A DNA stretch of 64,000 nt from Porites lobata (taxonomy: Eukaryota; Cnidaria; Anthozoa; Scleractinia; Poritidae): assembly GCA_942486035.1 (NCBI GenBank), contig CALNXK010000037.1:2018501-2082500 (forward strand), given 5' to 3'. The notes beneath the pieces are model-generated. The model had not been told where the DNA came from and did not search any database. It worked only from the letters and a program-made list of their open reading frames with translations. Each line of letters opens with the position of its first letter. Positions within the stretch are counted from its first letter, which is position 1. Made by a program: the position numbers and the translations under genes. This document shows positions 1 through 10,007 of this stretch, piece by piece.

Positions 1-584
1 TTAATGAGCAAATCTTATATAATCACATAAGCTAAAAGGGGTGGAGTATAAAGGTAGAGAAATTCTGTGATTAATCGGAGAAAGGAGCTGGAGAGGACGG
101 AGAAAGAAAAACGGAGAGAGAAAGTAAAGGCGGGTGAAAGAAAAGGAAAAGAGAGTCGGGGAAAGAGAAGTCAGTGAAACTAAGCAAGACGAAGAGAAGA
201 AGAGAAGAAAAGAGAAGGAAAGAGTTAAGAAGTAAGAGATAAAGCTAGTACGAAATTAATGTAAGGAAGGTGTAAGTCTATTACTTCTGAATTATTTGTC
301 TTTGTCCTTCTGCGAGTTCTCATCACTCCCACTTCACACTGTCGGAGCACGTCCCCCGTTACAAATAAGTAGGTTGAATACGACTGAGTCCGGGAGAGTG
401 TAGCATACATTAGAATAGCATAGTCAGTAGGGTAAGTTAATGGTATTTAAATATAATTGGTTACAATAGCTAACAACAAACAACTTACTTGGGCATGATG
501 ATAGACATGATAGTTTTCTGCCGTGTCCAAGAACTAAACTGTCAACACATGAACACTAACCTATAATTTTCTTTTCAAAAAAAG
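1..584 (+). other. Intron 3 (3' part) of TRAF-like copy A
   Basis: This stretch matches the introns before exon 4 of copies B (from about 12100) and E (from about 46860). It holds a strongly purine-rich GA tract at about 60-235, which is length-variable among the three copies. By analogy with B, where exon 3 ends 947 bp before exon 4, exon 3 of copy A should lie left of the window. The splice acceptor before exon 4 is an AG at 583-584. No coding sequence is seen here. Confidence 0.7.
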
Positions 585-3500
585 GACCACTTAACGTCAT
601 GTCCCCGTAAAATTGTGCCCTGCACGAACAAAAACTGCTCTGAGACGATGACAAGGGACAAGCTACAGAAACACGTGACCACCACGTGTCCATGGAGGAT
701 TCTTCGTTGCACTCACTGCAGTGAATCACATCCGGAGTGTAAAACTGAGGTAAGAATTTTGATTAATTGCCCTGATTTTGCTTTGCTTGTAGGGGAATCT
801 ATCATTAACATACCGTTGGGATCGGCAATAAGGTGAATTCTGCTGTTTTAAAACCAAGCCAGCAGGAACAGCAACAGCGCAACTGCAATAAACGGTAACC
901 TGCATTAATGGGTCACTTACCAACCCTCCATATAGCGTTATTTTCATTGTCTTCACCTGTATTTAGTTTAGTGAGCGGTCAGTTGGCCTTACCAGCTCTA
1001 CCAGGGGTGACCTCTTAAGGGCCTGTTTACATGGAGGTGGGGGACCCCAGATAGGTGAGTAACATGAGGCAGGTCACCCCACCTATCATGTAAACGCGAT
1101 CAAATTAAAATGAGAGATTATGTGGACAGGCGGGTTACCTACCAGAGCGGGTTACCTCACCTACCTGGGGTCCCCCACCTCCATGTAAACAGTGATTTTA
1201 GCAATGATTTTATTCTCTAGGCTCATCATGCCGAATGTAAGAAATTCCCATTGAACTGTTCTCAAAACTGTGGAGCTGTCATTCCGAGAGAAAAGGTATT
1301 AATACTAGATTTACAGTATTAAGCGCATGAAAACAATAGCCAAATAACTTAACAAACAAGGCCTTAAGAAAACGTCTGTACCAAATCAACACCTGCCTTA
1401 CGATTCATTTATACAGCTTATGTTAGCTGAAAAATAATTAATTTTTCTTTATATTTCGTCCACTTGTTGTAGTGATTTTTCCGTAAGATACATAATAAAA
1501 TATGCAGATTAAAAAAAGAAGGTTCCCCGGAGTTTACACTCTTAAAAACGCTGAATAATCACTAACGAAACAAAACTTAATTTGGCTTTTGTCATGAATT
1601 TAAGGGGATAAATAATTTGAACGTGTGCCGTCTCTTAAATAAAACAAATTTTTGAAAATGAGAGTTTCCTTGATAAACTCCTACACACGCACAGCTTTAA
1701 TTGCAGCATATATCATTCCTTCCTCCCAGAATGAGAAGGAGTGAAAATTATAAAGAAAGTCGACCATACAAGTAGAAAAGTGCTTGCATAGCCTCCTTCG
1801 CAGGCAACTCCTTTTGTAACTGTTACACTGATCTCCGTTCTCTTCCCATTCTCCCACCGTTCTCTGAAACAGGTTAAAGGGAAAGACGTCGCCTCCCCCT
1901 CAGCTAGGCGAGCAAGGCACACGAGAAAAAAAACTGGGTTACTCAAGAGACTTGGCAAAAAAAGCGCCCTTCCCTAGTTTCCCTCCTCAATTTCTTTTCT
2001 CTTCATTCATCCTGGGGCTCAGAGTTTATCTTCGGCTTGTCCTTAACATGTCGACACAGCCGACATGTATGATGAGAGGGGGAAGATGAAGGTGGAAAGC
2101 AGTGCAACAGGTGCATTCCCTTCTTCTGCAAACCATGTTGGCGCTATACGGCTGACGCGGATACATTCTGTTTAAACAGCTAATTTTCGAGTAAACAGTC
2201 TTCAACGGCTGCAAATTCAATGTTTGAAGCAAGGACCAGCTTACAAAAAAGAAGGACCGGATCCTAATAAAGGATCTAATCAGGAATAAGTGAAAATATA
2301 AAACAAAAAAAGCAAGGCTGATTTTACAGTCGGGAATATATATAATTATATATTTTACCAATATTTTGGAAGGCACGACCTTCCTTCTTCAGGGTCGTAC
2401 ATATAATGAAGAGGCTAGGCTAAGACGTTACAATTTGAAATGAAGAATAGAGTGCAATATGATACTATAATAACACATGAAAATTTAAAAGGTGAACGTT
2501 AACAGTAGGTGAAAACGAGAACCGTTGAAGTAGTGATTTGAAAGAAATTTGAAATGTAAAAAAAGTTAAAATAAATGATTACAAATAGAAGAAATAAAGA
2601 ATGTATTACATTTCATCTTTCTTATTCATACCTAATGGTTCAATAGTATTCCCTCTCTCGATGAGGTATACTTCTCTAGCTGTTCGTTTACTGTATCTAT
2701 TAGATTTAATGAGCTCTAGTGGGATAAGTGTGATGTCGTTAGCAGAGTGATCATTAGTAAGTGATCTGAGGCTGTGGTGGGTTTAGAGATATTTGATGGG
2801 TTGTCAACTGGTCTGCGGTGTTCGTTGAAACGGTCTTTGAGTCGTTGTTTGGTTTCACCTATGTACTGTTTGGAGCAGTGGTTGCATTGTATCATGTTTT
2901 TGGAGTTACAGTCAATGCTATGAGTGATAGGTCTGGTTTCGCCTGAAGAGTGGAATTTGTATGAAGTTTGTCCGTCAGATATGTATTTACAAGTGAGACA
3001 GTTTTTTCCGCATGGGCATGAGCCCCGGGGCTGGTTGTGTTGTGTGAAATTGCGATCTTTGGCCCTAACTATAAAATCGCTGAGGTTACTACTACGTCTA
3101 TAAGCTACAATGGGTGCAGCTTTATAGACGTTATAGCAACGGGGGATGAAATAAGGATGTGAAAGTGTTTGTGAATAATGGATGAGATGGAACGAAGGGA
3201 GGGGTTGTAGGTGATAACGAAGGGAACACATTCTGTTTTGTCCAGTGTGGGAGTGTCATGATGCGTAAATCATGGCTTCTGTCCGTGTGATATTGTTAAC
3301 TCGCTGTATTTCCCCTTTGAAGGAAATAGCGGTTATAGCCACGTTTCTAAAGATAGTAAATAAGTTCATTGGTGCCTAGTGTGAAGGTCTTCACACCATC
3401 AACATCTTCAACGGCTGCACTGATTCCCAGCTGAGTAGACAATATCTCTTTTTTGCAGATTTCAGCCCACATTGAAAAGGACTGTCCACTCACAATAATT

Positions 3501-4440
3501 TCCTGTCCGTACTTTGATCATATGGGCTGCGAAGCTAAGGTAATACTAAGAGAAACAAGTAAGCGTTAACATTTTTAGTTAATTAATATGACTTGTTCAT
3601 TAGTTATTAAAATCGAAATCTTTAAGAGGTTTTTCTGTAAAATACCAATGAAAGAAGAATTCGTGCTTTAAGGAAATCCGTTCACTGTCTTCACATATAA
3701 ACGATAGTTTAAGTTTTCGGGTGTTTCCCGATATATACCGTTAAATCTAGCAAAACAGCGTGTAAATGACAAGTACTTGCTCATCATAAAAACTTGTTAT
3801 GTTTATACTTCAGATTCAGCGAAGAGAGGTTGAATCGCATCTTCAAGCAGCCATGAGACTTCATCTTGACTTAGCTTGTGTGAAATTAGGCGACACACAA
3901 AAGAAGTTGGAAGAGACCACAAAAAAGCTTGAGAAAAGGGTCAATGCTCTAGAAAAACGATTACATTATTTTGAGGAAGGGTGTGAATCATTTACGTGGA
4001 GGATAGATGGGTTTAGTGAGGTCTTAAGAAAAGCAAAAAGTGGAGAGGAAACCATATTAGAAAGCTCTCCATTTTACAGATATGGATATAAATGCAAGAT
4101 AAATATAAATCCGAATGGTATTCACGCTGGAGAAAACACTCACCTGTCAGTATTTTTGGTAATAATGAAAGGTGAATACGATGCCACTTTAACCTGGCCT
4201 TTTAATAAAAAGTTCACATTTACGTTAATTGATCAACAAGAAACTGAACACAACAAGGAGAACATTGTTATGTCCCTTACTTCAGACCCCAAGCTTAGCA
4301 ACTATGCGAGGCCTGTAAAAAAAGAGAACATTGGGAGGGGCTATCCTCAGTTTGTATCCCACGAAGAACTGCAGAAAAGGCGCTACATTGTAGACGACAC
4401 TATTTTTGTTCAGGTTCACATTACTTCAGTAGGATACTAA
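585..4440 (+). CDS. TRAF-like protein, copy A (exons 4-7, 5' end outside window)
   Basis: Exons 585-749, 1221-1295, 3459-3539 and 3814-4440 (stop TAA) each have AG/GT borders and phase 0 joins. Exon 4 carries TRAF-type zinc ligands (CTNKNC...HVTTTC, then CTHC). Exon 5 continues with HHAEC and CSQNC, and exon 6 with HIEKDC and CPYFDHMGC. Exon 7 gives 208 residues: a charged helical coiled coil (about residues 10-60), then a full MATH/TRAF-C domain from FTWRIDGF to QVHITSVGY. TRAF proteins are cytoplasmic trimeric adaptors of TNF receptor and IL-1/Toll receptor signalling; MATH binds receptor tails. All four exons are open and closely match B and E. The RING exons and exon 3 would lie left of base 1, so completeness is unknown. 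The reading frame and splice model are seen; function is by family. Confidence 0.88.
1022..1192. mobile_element. MITE with about 40-bp inverted ends in copy A intron 4
   Basis: The ends are near-perfect inverted repeats (left 1023-1062, right 1151-1191) built on the motif TGTTTACATGGAGGTGGGGG. The matching introns of B (before 13131) and E (before 47858) lack it, so it inserted in A after the copies split. No coding capacity. The target-site duplication is not clear because host bases next to it differ from the empty sites. Confidence 0.75.
2330..3420 (-). mobile_element. Penelope-like retroelement remnant (GIY-YIG endonuclease end), copy A intron 5
   Basis: A minus-strand open frame at 3231-2716 (171 aa) reads like the C-terminal part of a Penelope-like element protein: a cysteine-rich stretch (CPCGKNCLTC) followed by the GIY-YIG-type segment CNHCSKQYIGETKQRL and RFNEH. 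Upstream on the same strand (3420-3232) the protein continues with frameshifts and stops, so the copy is dead and 5' truncated. The 3' end carries a hairpin (2368-2384) next to CTGAAGA. It ends about 40 bases before the exon 6 acceptor. Colinear remnants lie in the same intron of B and E, so insertion predates the duplications. Confidence 0.78.
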
Positions 4441-4687
4441 ATGTGACTGTCCTTTGAAATTCCTGAGAAGCAAAATGTTATAATCTTATACTCGGTTCGC
4501 TCACTGGTTCACTGTTACATTATTATGCATAAGAGTTCGACAGTATATCTTCTTGTCGTCTTCACTATGGTCCTCTTTTTAAAAATCAGATTTAATCGGA
4601 TGGTCTCAAATTTAAAATAGTATAATACGCAGCCTGCATGTTTCGTGAACTACATCAAAATGCAAAATTCATGAGTACAGTGGTCTA

Positions 4688-4777
4688 CAGTCAAACTCAG
4701 TTCATACGGACACTGCGGGGGCCATAGAAAGTGTAGTCTACGTATTAAGCGGGTGTCCGTTAAGCGGGATTTGACAG
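4688..4777. mobile_element. Small TA-flanked TIR element, copy A 3' flank
   Basis: It starts CAGTCAAACTCAG and ends GATTTGACAG, with TA on both sides. The inner arms carry GGACAC and GTGTCC. Copies at 16557-16646 (B) and 51279-51369 (E) show it was present before duplication. It resembles in sequence, but is not, the larger element at 6300-6947. Confidence 0.6.
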
Positions 4778-5225
4778 TACTATTGGAGATGGCTAATGAT
4801 CTTTCCACCAATGAAAGTCTGCACGAATATTCTAGTCTTAATTGAAGCGCTCGCAGCGAGTCGCAGGTTCCTAGTCTCGATTTTTTTACGAAGCTGGTTC
4901 GGGGTATCGATTTAATTTTTGTTTTTAATTTTTAATCCCTGTTTGTTTGCATAACGTAAGCTTCTCCACATCTTTGAATCTGAAAGAAAGAAGCCTAGCT
5001 TCAATTCTCTGATTACGCATGATCATCGCGGGTCCCGGGTTTCAACGCGATAAGCGTATTTGACCGTTGGATAAGAACTCTGCCTGACAGAGTTTTGTGC
5101 TCAAATACTAAAAGTCTGGGACTCACCCCGAACTCGCGAGGGTTTGCGAGACGCGTTTTTCCAGTTAACTATTCAGTCTCGCCCCCAACCCCACCCAACC
5201 CCCACTGGAAAAGTTAAAAAGACGT

Positions 5226-5358
5226 ACCCTGCAGTGCGAATACAGTCATCTCGTCTCACTTCTCGCCGCTATGGGTGTCTAGCGGAAGAGACGTGAGAAG
5301 GACATGTCTCTCCCCGGTGAACTTGCGGAACGGGGAGAGACGGCTGTGTTCGCAGGCT
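5226..5358. mobile_element. MITE with GCGAATACAG-type ends, copy A 3' flank
   Basis: The left end (CTGCAGTGCGAATACAG) and right end (CTGTGTTCGCAGGCT) are imperfect inverted repeats around a C-rich/G-rich core. A copy sits at 51784-51934 after E. The B flank has lost this region. Confidence 0.5.
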
Positions 5359-5573
5359 GAAAGGGGTCGGCTGTTTAACGAACGTACGTTTTGCAGCCTC
5401 TAAAGTTTTCAATGATTTAGACGACAGCACTGAAGTACTCTACATTAAAAAAAAGATTTCAAATCAAAATTATGGGCAATACCTTGTGGACGTATCATCA
5501 GTCAAAGTTAGTTCATTTCAGTGAAGTTGTTATCTATTAGTGTTCATACTTGTATTTTTTTGTAATACTTTTC

Positions 5574-5985
5574 TTTGTCAGTTCAATCGACCAAATATGG
5601 TTTGCACTCCTTTCGCTACTCTGCCAGCAAATATTGGAATATGCTCCCAGAGGTACTTAAAACTGCTGAATCATTACATGTTTTCAAATCAAAAATTAAG
5701 AGCATTAGCTTTGATAATAAATGCTGCTCCATTTGTATTTAGTTTTAATTATCACTAGTCCCTGTAGTCGCAATGTATATAATAATTTTCTTGTTTCTAC
5801 ATTATCATAAACTTGTACATAATATATAGTGTTACTTTATTCTAATTACCTTTGTCATTTATTTTCTATTTGTTTTTGCTTTTCCTTCGGAGATATTAGC
5901 ATCAGTTGATGCTATCTTTTGAAATTCGAAGTGAAATAAAGTTTTTGATTTGATTTGATTTGAGTTGGATTCGAACATAATCTCA
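5574..5985 (+). mobile_element. LINE 3' fragment, only in copy A flank
   Basis: The plus strand encodes a short LINE-type reverse transcriptase C-terminus (WNMLPEVLKTAESLHVFKSK, about 5610-5715 allowing a frame shift), followed by an AT-rich tail ending in TTTGATTTGA-like repeats. The equivalent spot after E (about 52210) goes straight from the T-run to CTCTTTAGCTTG, so this is an A-specific insertion. It is 5' truncated and non-functional. Confidence 0.65.
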
Positions 5986-6299
5986 ATAGACCTCTTTAGC
6001 TTGTATGTTTTGTTTTTCCAACACAGGTCAAGAGATAATACTCTAGGGAACGGTTTCTTTTCAAATTTCATTTCATTCACGCGCATAATCAGCAAATATA
6101 CGCATAATTTATGAAGAGACAATGGGTCAAGTTCTCCTGGGACCTCTATTGGGAAAACAAAACATACAAGCTAAAGAGGTTTATTGCTCTTGTGATATTG
6201 TTTTTTTTTTCCGTTCTCCGTACGGTACAATACTTTCTGTTTCAATTTTCTGTTGCTCATCAGCTTGATTAGCTTTTAAGTCTTTCTGGGTAACCATTA

Positions 6300-6947
6300 C
6301 AGTCAAACCTGTATTAAGCGGACACCCTCGGGGAATGCTGTAGTGTCCGCTTAATACAGGGTGTCCGCCTAATACAGGTTTCGATATATAACGTCATATG
6401 AGGTGTCAAATGCCATTCAAATGAACAGTGGAAATGTTAAGAATACTCCCAGAGACTATGACGATAGACGTTTGCATTAATTGAATTAATTAAAATTGAA
6501 CCAATTGATCATAGTACCATAAACATGGATTGGAAATCAAATTTGAAGAAATCAGATGAGTGAAACAAGCTCTATACAAACAAAACGAAATAGAAAACAA
6601 TCCTGTACTGTGAAACTAATCAAATAAGTTCGTCAAGTCACGTTTTTTAATGATTAAAATCGAAAAATTTGTGGGTGGCAATTCGAGGCAATCTTTCGCA
6701 TTTCCGGTGTCTGGCGTGTTGGGTGGTGGAATTTAATTACAAGTGTCCGTTTAATACAGGTTGGCAACAATAGAAATGGCCCTTTTAAGGTACTTTGTAG
6801 GTGTCCGCGTCCGCTTAATAGAGGTGTCCGCTTAATAAAGGTTTCATTTAAAGTAAATAAGGGAAATAAATTTGGGGACTTCGGCTACTGTCCGCTTAAT
6901 AGAGGGTGTCCGCCTAATACGGTGTCCGCTTAATACAGGTTTCACTG
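6300..6947. mobile_element. 648-bp TIR element with TA target duplication, only beside copy A
   Basis: Ends CAGTCAAACCTGTATTAAGC and the inverted TTAATACAGGTTTCACTG are flanked by TA at 6298-6299 and 6948-6949. B (about 17320) and E (about 52500) show the empty site as an uninterrupted AATTGTTTTAAG. The interior repeats GTGTCCGCTTAATA several times. No transposase is seen, so it is non-autonomous; TA duplication fits the Tc1/mariner/pogo group by inference. Confidence 0.8.
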
Positions 6948-7019
6948 TAATCGTTTTAAGTGAAGTGTCGCTTTAATTTTTGGTGTAGATTAATTAGTAA
7001 AAGTTCAACTTAGGTAATG

Positions 7020-7052
7020 AAGTTGTTGTTGTAGTTGTTGTTGTTGACTTGC
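7020..7052 (+). repeat. GTT-type short tandem repeat
   Basis: A run of GTTGTT units beside A, also at about 17385 and 52577 in the B and E flanks. It is part of the duplicated block. Confidence 0.7.
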
Positions 7053-7544
7053 GGATAACTCAAACCTTTGAGGTTTGTCCGGAAAAAAAGAGTTTTACAC
7101 GGAGCGATACTTCGTAATGCGCAGCACCGAGGGAGAGATTAAGCATATGAATAAGACACTCAAATGCACTATAATATTCTTACACCAGTTCGAGTTATCG
7201 AGGGTAATTAGTTACAATAAATGGAATGGAAATTAATTATTGGTTCGATTTACGCGAGATTTGATTTGACCTGAGCGGTCGTCGTTCTTTCCTGAGAGCC
7301 ACGCGCAGCGAGCAAAAAACAAATTGCGAAAAAAAAAAAATAGAAAAAGGAACAGAGATTAGGAGAGAAAAAAGGACTTCCGCCCTAGTTCCTCGTGGCT
7401 TAGCTGCTCGTCCCTCGCGCTTACTCTCGAGCTACTGTGACTGAAAAGAAAAATAAGAGACTGTTCGCAATCTAATGAGAGTTACCAATTCCCCGTTTTT
7501 CTATTAACCTGGAGTCAACTGTAGTTTTAACTACAAATCGATGT

Positions 7545-7560
7545 GATTATAAAACAAAGG
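7545..7560. other. Duplication breakpoint: copy A flank joined to intron 1 of copy B
   Basis: To the left, sequence matches the E flank up to ATCGATGTGATTA (about 53080). To the right, it matches intron 1 of E from about 33083. The joint lies in a shared TTATAAAACAAAGG-like stretch. This is direct evidence of a microhomology-type tandem duplication joint. Confidence 0.75.
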
Positions 7561-7635
7561 TGGCTCAATTCTCAGAATCGAGCCTGAGCGGCGAGTTCTG
7601 CTTCATGTTAATTGTGCTGATTGTTTACTAGGTTG

Positions 7636-7734
7636 TAGGCTCGATTACCAGCCTCTGTTCGGGAAAATGAGCCCGCACTCATCCCCCGGGGAGGATCAAA
7701 GACCGGACCCGGGAGACGGCGGAAATCGAGCCTA
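7636..7734. mobile_element. 99-bp MITE with 9-bp target duplication in copy B intron 1
   Basis: Ends TAGGCTCGATTACC and GGAAATCGAGCCTA are inverted. ACTAGGTTG is repeated at 7627-7635 and 7735-7743. E has the empty site (CTAGGTTGC at about 34328). Nine-base duplications suggest a Mutator-like source, by inference. Confidence 0.8.
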
Positions 7735-8050
7735 ACTAGGTTGCTAACTGACTAACCAGTGGTCAACTGAAACATCATAGGTTGTTTTCTTTTTTTAGTT
7801 GCTACACAAGGCGTTTTTTCAAAGCACGAGTCCTTATAGTGTAACTTGTTGGCATTTTGTTTTCACTCAGTCCGACGCGATTGTTTTTCGCGTTCCCCAC
7901 GGTAGACATGCACGGTGTATACTTATGAGAGTCTTCTAAGGAAAAAAGGTCTAAAAACGAACTTTTGACCCTGTTGTCACGATTTGTAAATTGAAGAAAG
8001 TTTGACTACTACCGGCTGATGATGAGTTGAAATGGAGTGCAATGATTTTA

Positions 8051-8228
8051 CAGTGGAACCTCGATATAACAAACCTCTATATAGCCTAGTCCTCGATATA
8101 ACGAACGATACTTTTTGCCTCAGTAATGGCAAAATATATGAAAAAGAACCTCCATAAAACGAAACCTCGTTAAAGCGAACAAATTTTTTCACACCCTTGG
8201 CCCTTCGTTATATATCGAAGTTCCACTC
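8051..8228. mobile_element. pogo/Tigger-like MITE, copy B intron 1
   Basis: It begins CAGTGGAACCTCGATATAAC after TA and ends with the inverted ATCGAAGTTCCACT. Internal repeats of CGATATAACGAA occur. The orthologous element at 34628-34804 in E intron 1 shows that insertion predates the B/E split. No coding sequence. Confidence 0.75.
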
Positions 8229-8437
8229 CACATAATTATGTCCTTGTTTTGGTAGAAACGTAAAGTTTAAATTCATAATACCGGCCAGCAGTGGAGCCAG
8301 TCTGTTTCTCTCTCAATCGAAGTTCAGCCTGTACACCATGGACAACATCCCTTACTGAAGTCTTACTGCAGTCCTGCAAGGTTTCATGCTTGTTTTCAAT
8401 ATACCGTCAATATATTCTCTCCTTTTCATTTCGATAG

Positions 8438-8658
8438 GTTGGAGGTCCTCAGAGAACCGTTAAATTGTCCTGTAGAGTGGAACATCCTAATACAAGATAA
8501 AGTAGGTGATCTCTTACACTGCCGGTCGTCTCACCAGGCTGGCCAGGAGCGGTTCCTGAGCCTGCTTACTCTTTTAGTATATTCTACTCACTGACTAATA
8601 CTAAAATTTGTAATTAGCCAAAGCTGACCTGACACTGCTGTTAGACCGAGTTTGTCTA

Positions 8659-8690
<32 letters not shown>

Positions 8691-9957
8691 AGTGGGTCGT
8701 GGGTGTGGGTAATGATTAAAAATTAATTTTTAATCATCAATAATTAATTTTTAATCATCAATAATTTTTGTTAAACTACTCGATAACTAATAACGTAAAA
8801 CAAACATAACACAATGTATGAAAATGGGTGGGGTTAGGTAAAGGCAGGAACCCATTGGAGCTATTTCCAGGACTGGTGTAATCTCTTGATAATATTTTGA
8901 GAAAATTTGTTTGGTCAAACGCTTGAACAACACGCACATAAGTTAACTTAATGCTAAAAAGAGCAAATCGGAAAATTAAGGAAGCCGGGATCAGTTCCAT
9001 ATAAGAGTAGTCAATCATTATTTATCTGAATAAGCAATACGATGAGCTACGATGCTTACCTTTGAATTGATCCCAATTAGTAGACACAAAAGAGAAAACT
9101 ACAGCTATAAAATAAAACCCGGGAAGGGTTGGGAGGGTAAAGCAAGAGAGGAGAGGCCGCAAATGACCTTTGAGATGACGCTGAACTCTGTATAACCGAG
9201 AAGAAACCTGACGCGGGTGCCAAAAGACAAGAAACACAAAAGGGGGATGTGTCCCAAATTTTAAGTGTTTTGACAAAGCCAAAACCACCAATCTATAACA
9301 ATTTCAAAATCCTTCTTCCCAGTCGTTTCCTAGCTGTTACGGGAATCAAAAATAAAGCGAATCAAAATAAATTATTTCCTTAAAAAAGTTTCAATTTTTT
9401 GAAATGATTTATTTGTTTTCTGGAAAAGACCAGACACGGCAGAATTTGAATTTCTTCACTTTTTCGGATATTTAAGGGAAGAGCTAGCCTCTTCGTATAA
9501 CTTACAATATGAGTAAACTTCCCCGGTACGTAGACACTCCATTCTCATTGTTGTTCGCGCTTTTTAGTGACGTTCTTCCGTCGTTAGTGAAATAAGTTTA
9601 GCTTTCGCACGATACTTTGAAAGCGTTTTTGACCGGTTTATGGTGGAGACAAAGTTTGACAGCTTTCCTATGTCAACTTTATATTTGAAGACAAAAGTTA
9701 GTTCAACGTTATTTCTCTTTCTTTTCGATTGCTCCTGTACCCACCGCCACCCCCCTGCGCTGGCGGTCGATGATCTCTGGTAAAGTAACAGAGTAGGGGA
9801 AGTGTTGTATAATTTTCATACATCATGTTATGTTATGTTATCGAGTACTTTAAAAAAATCCAAAACTTGTAATATTGTAAATTATTAATCTTGACCAAAA
9901 ATTAGTAACATTGTTATTTAATAATGATTAAAAATTAATTTTTAGTCACTACCCACA

Positions 9958-10007
<50 letters not shown>

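Larger units (their letters stand above)
4441..5573 (+). other. 3' flank of copy A
   Basis: This DNA follows the stop codon of A and is colinear with 16317 onward (after B) and 51029 onward (after E). The first few hundred bases are probably 3' UTR. It contains two small elements listed separately (4688-4777, 5226-5358). No open frame of interest is seen. B lacks roughly the 5170-5540 portion; E keeps it. Confidence 0.6.

Noticed and set aside
2716..3231. 171-codon frame as a host gene
   Set aside because: It is the endonuclease end of a Penelope-like element; upstream sequence is broken and the frame is not kept in B or E.
7020..7052. GTT repeats as CRISPR-like array
   Set aside because: Simple short tandem repeats without spacers, in a eukaryotic genome.
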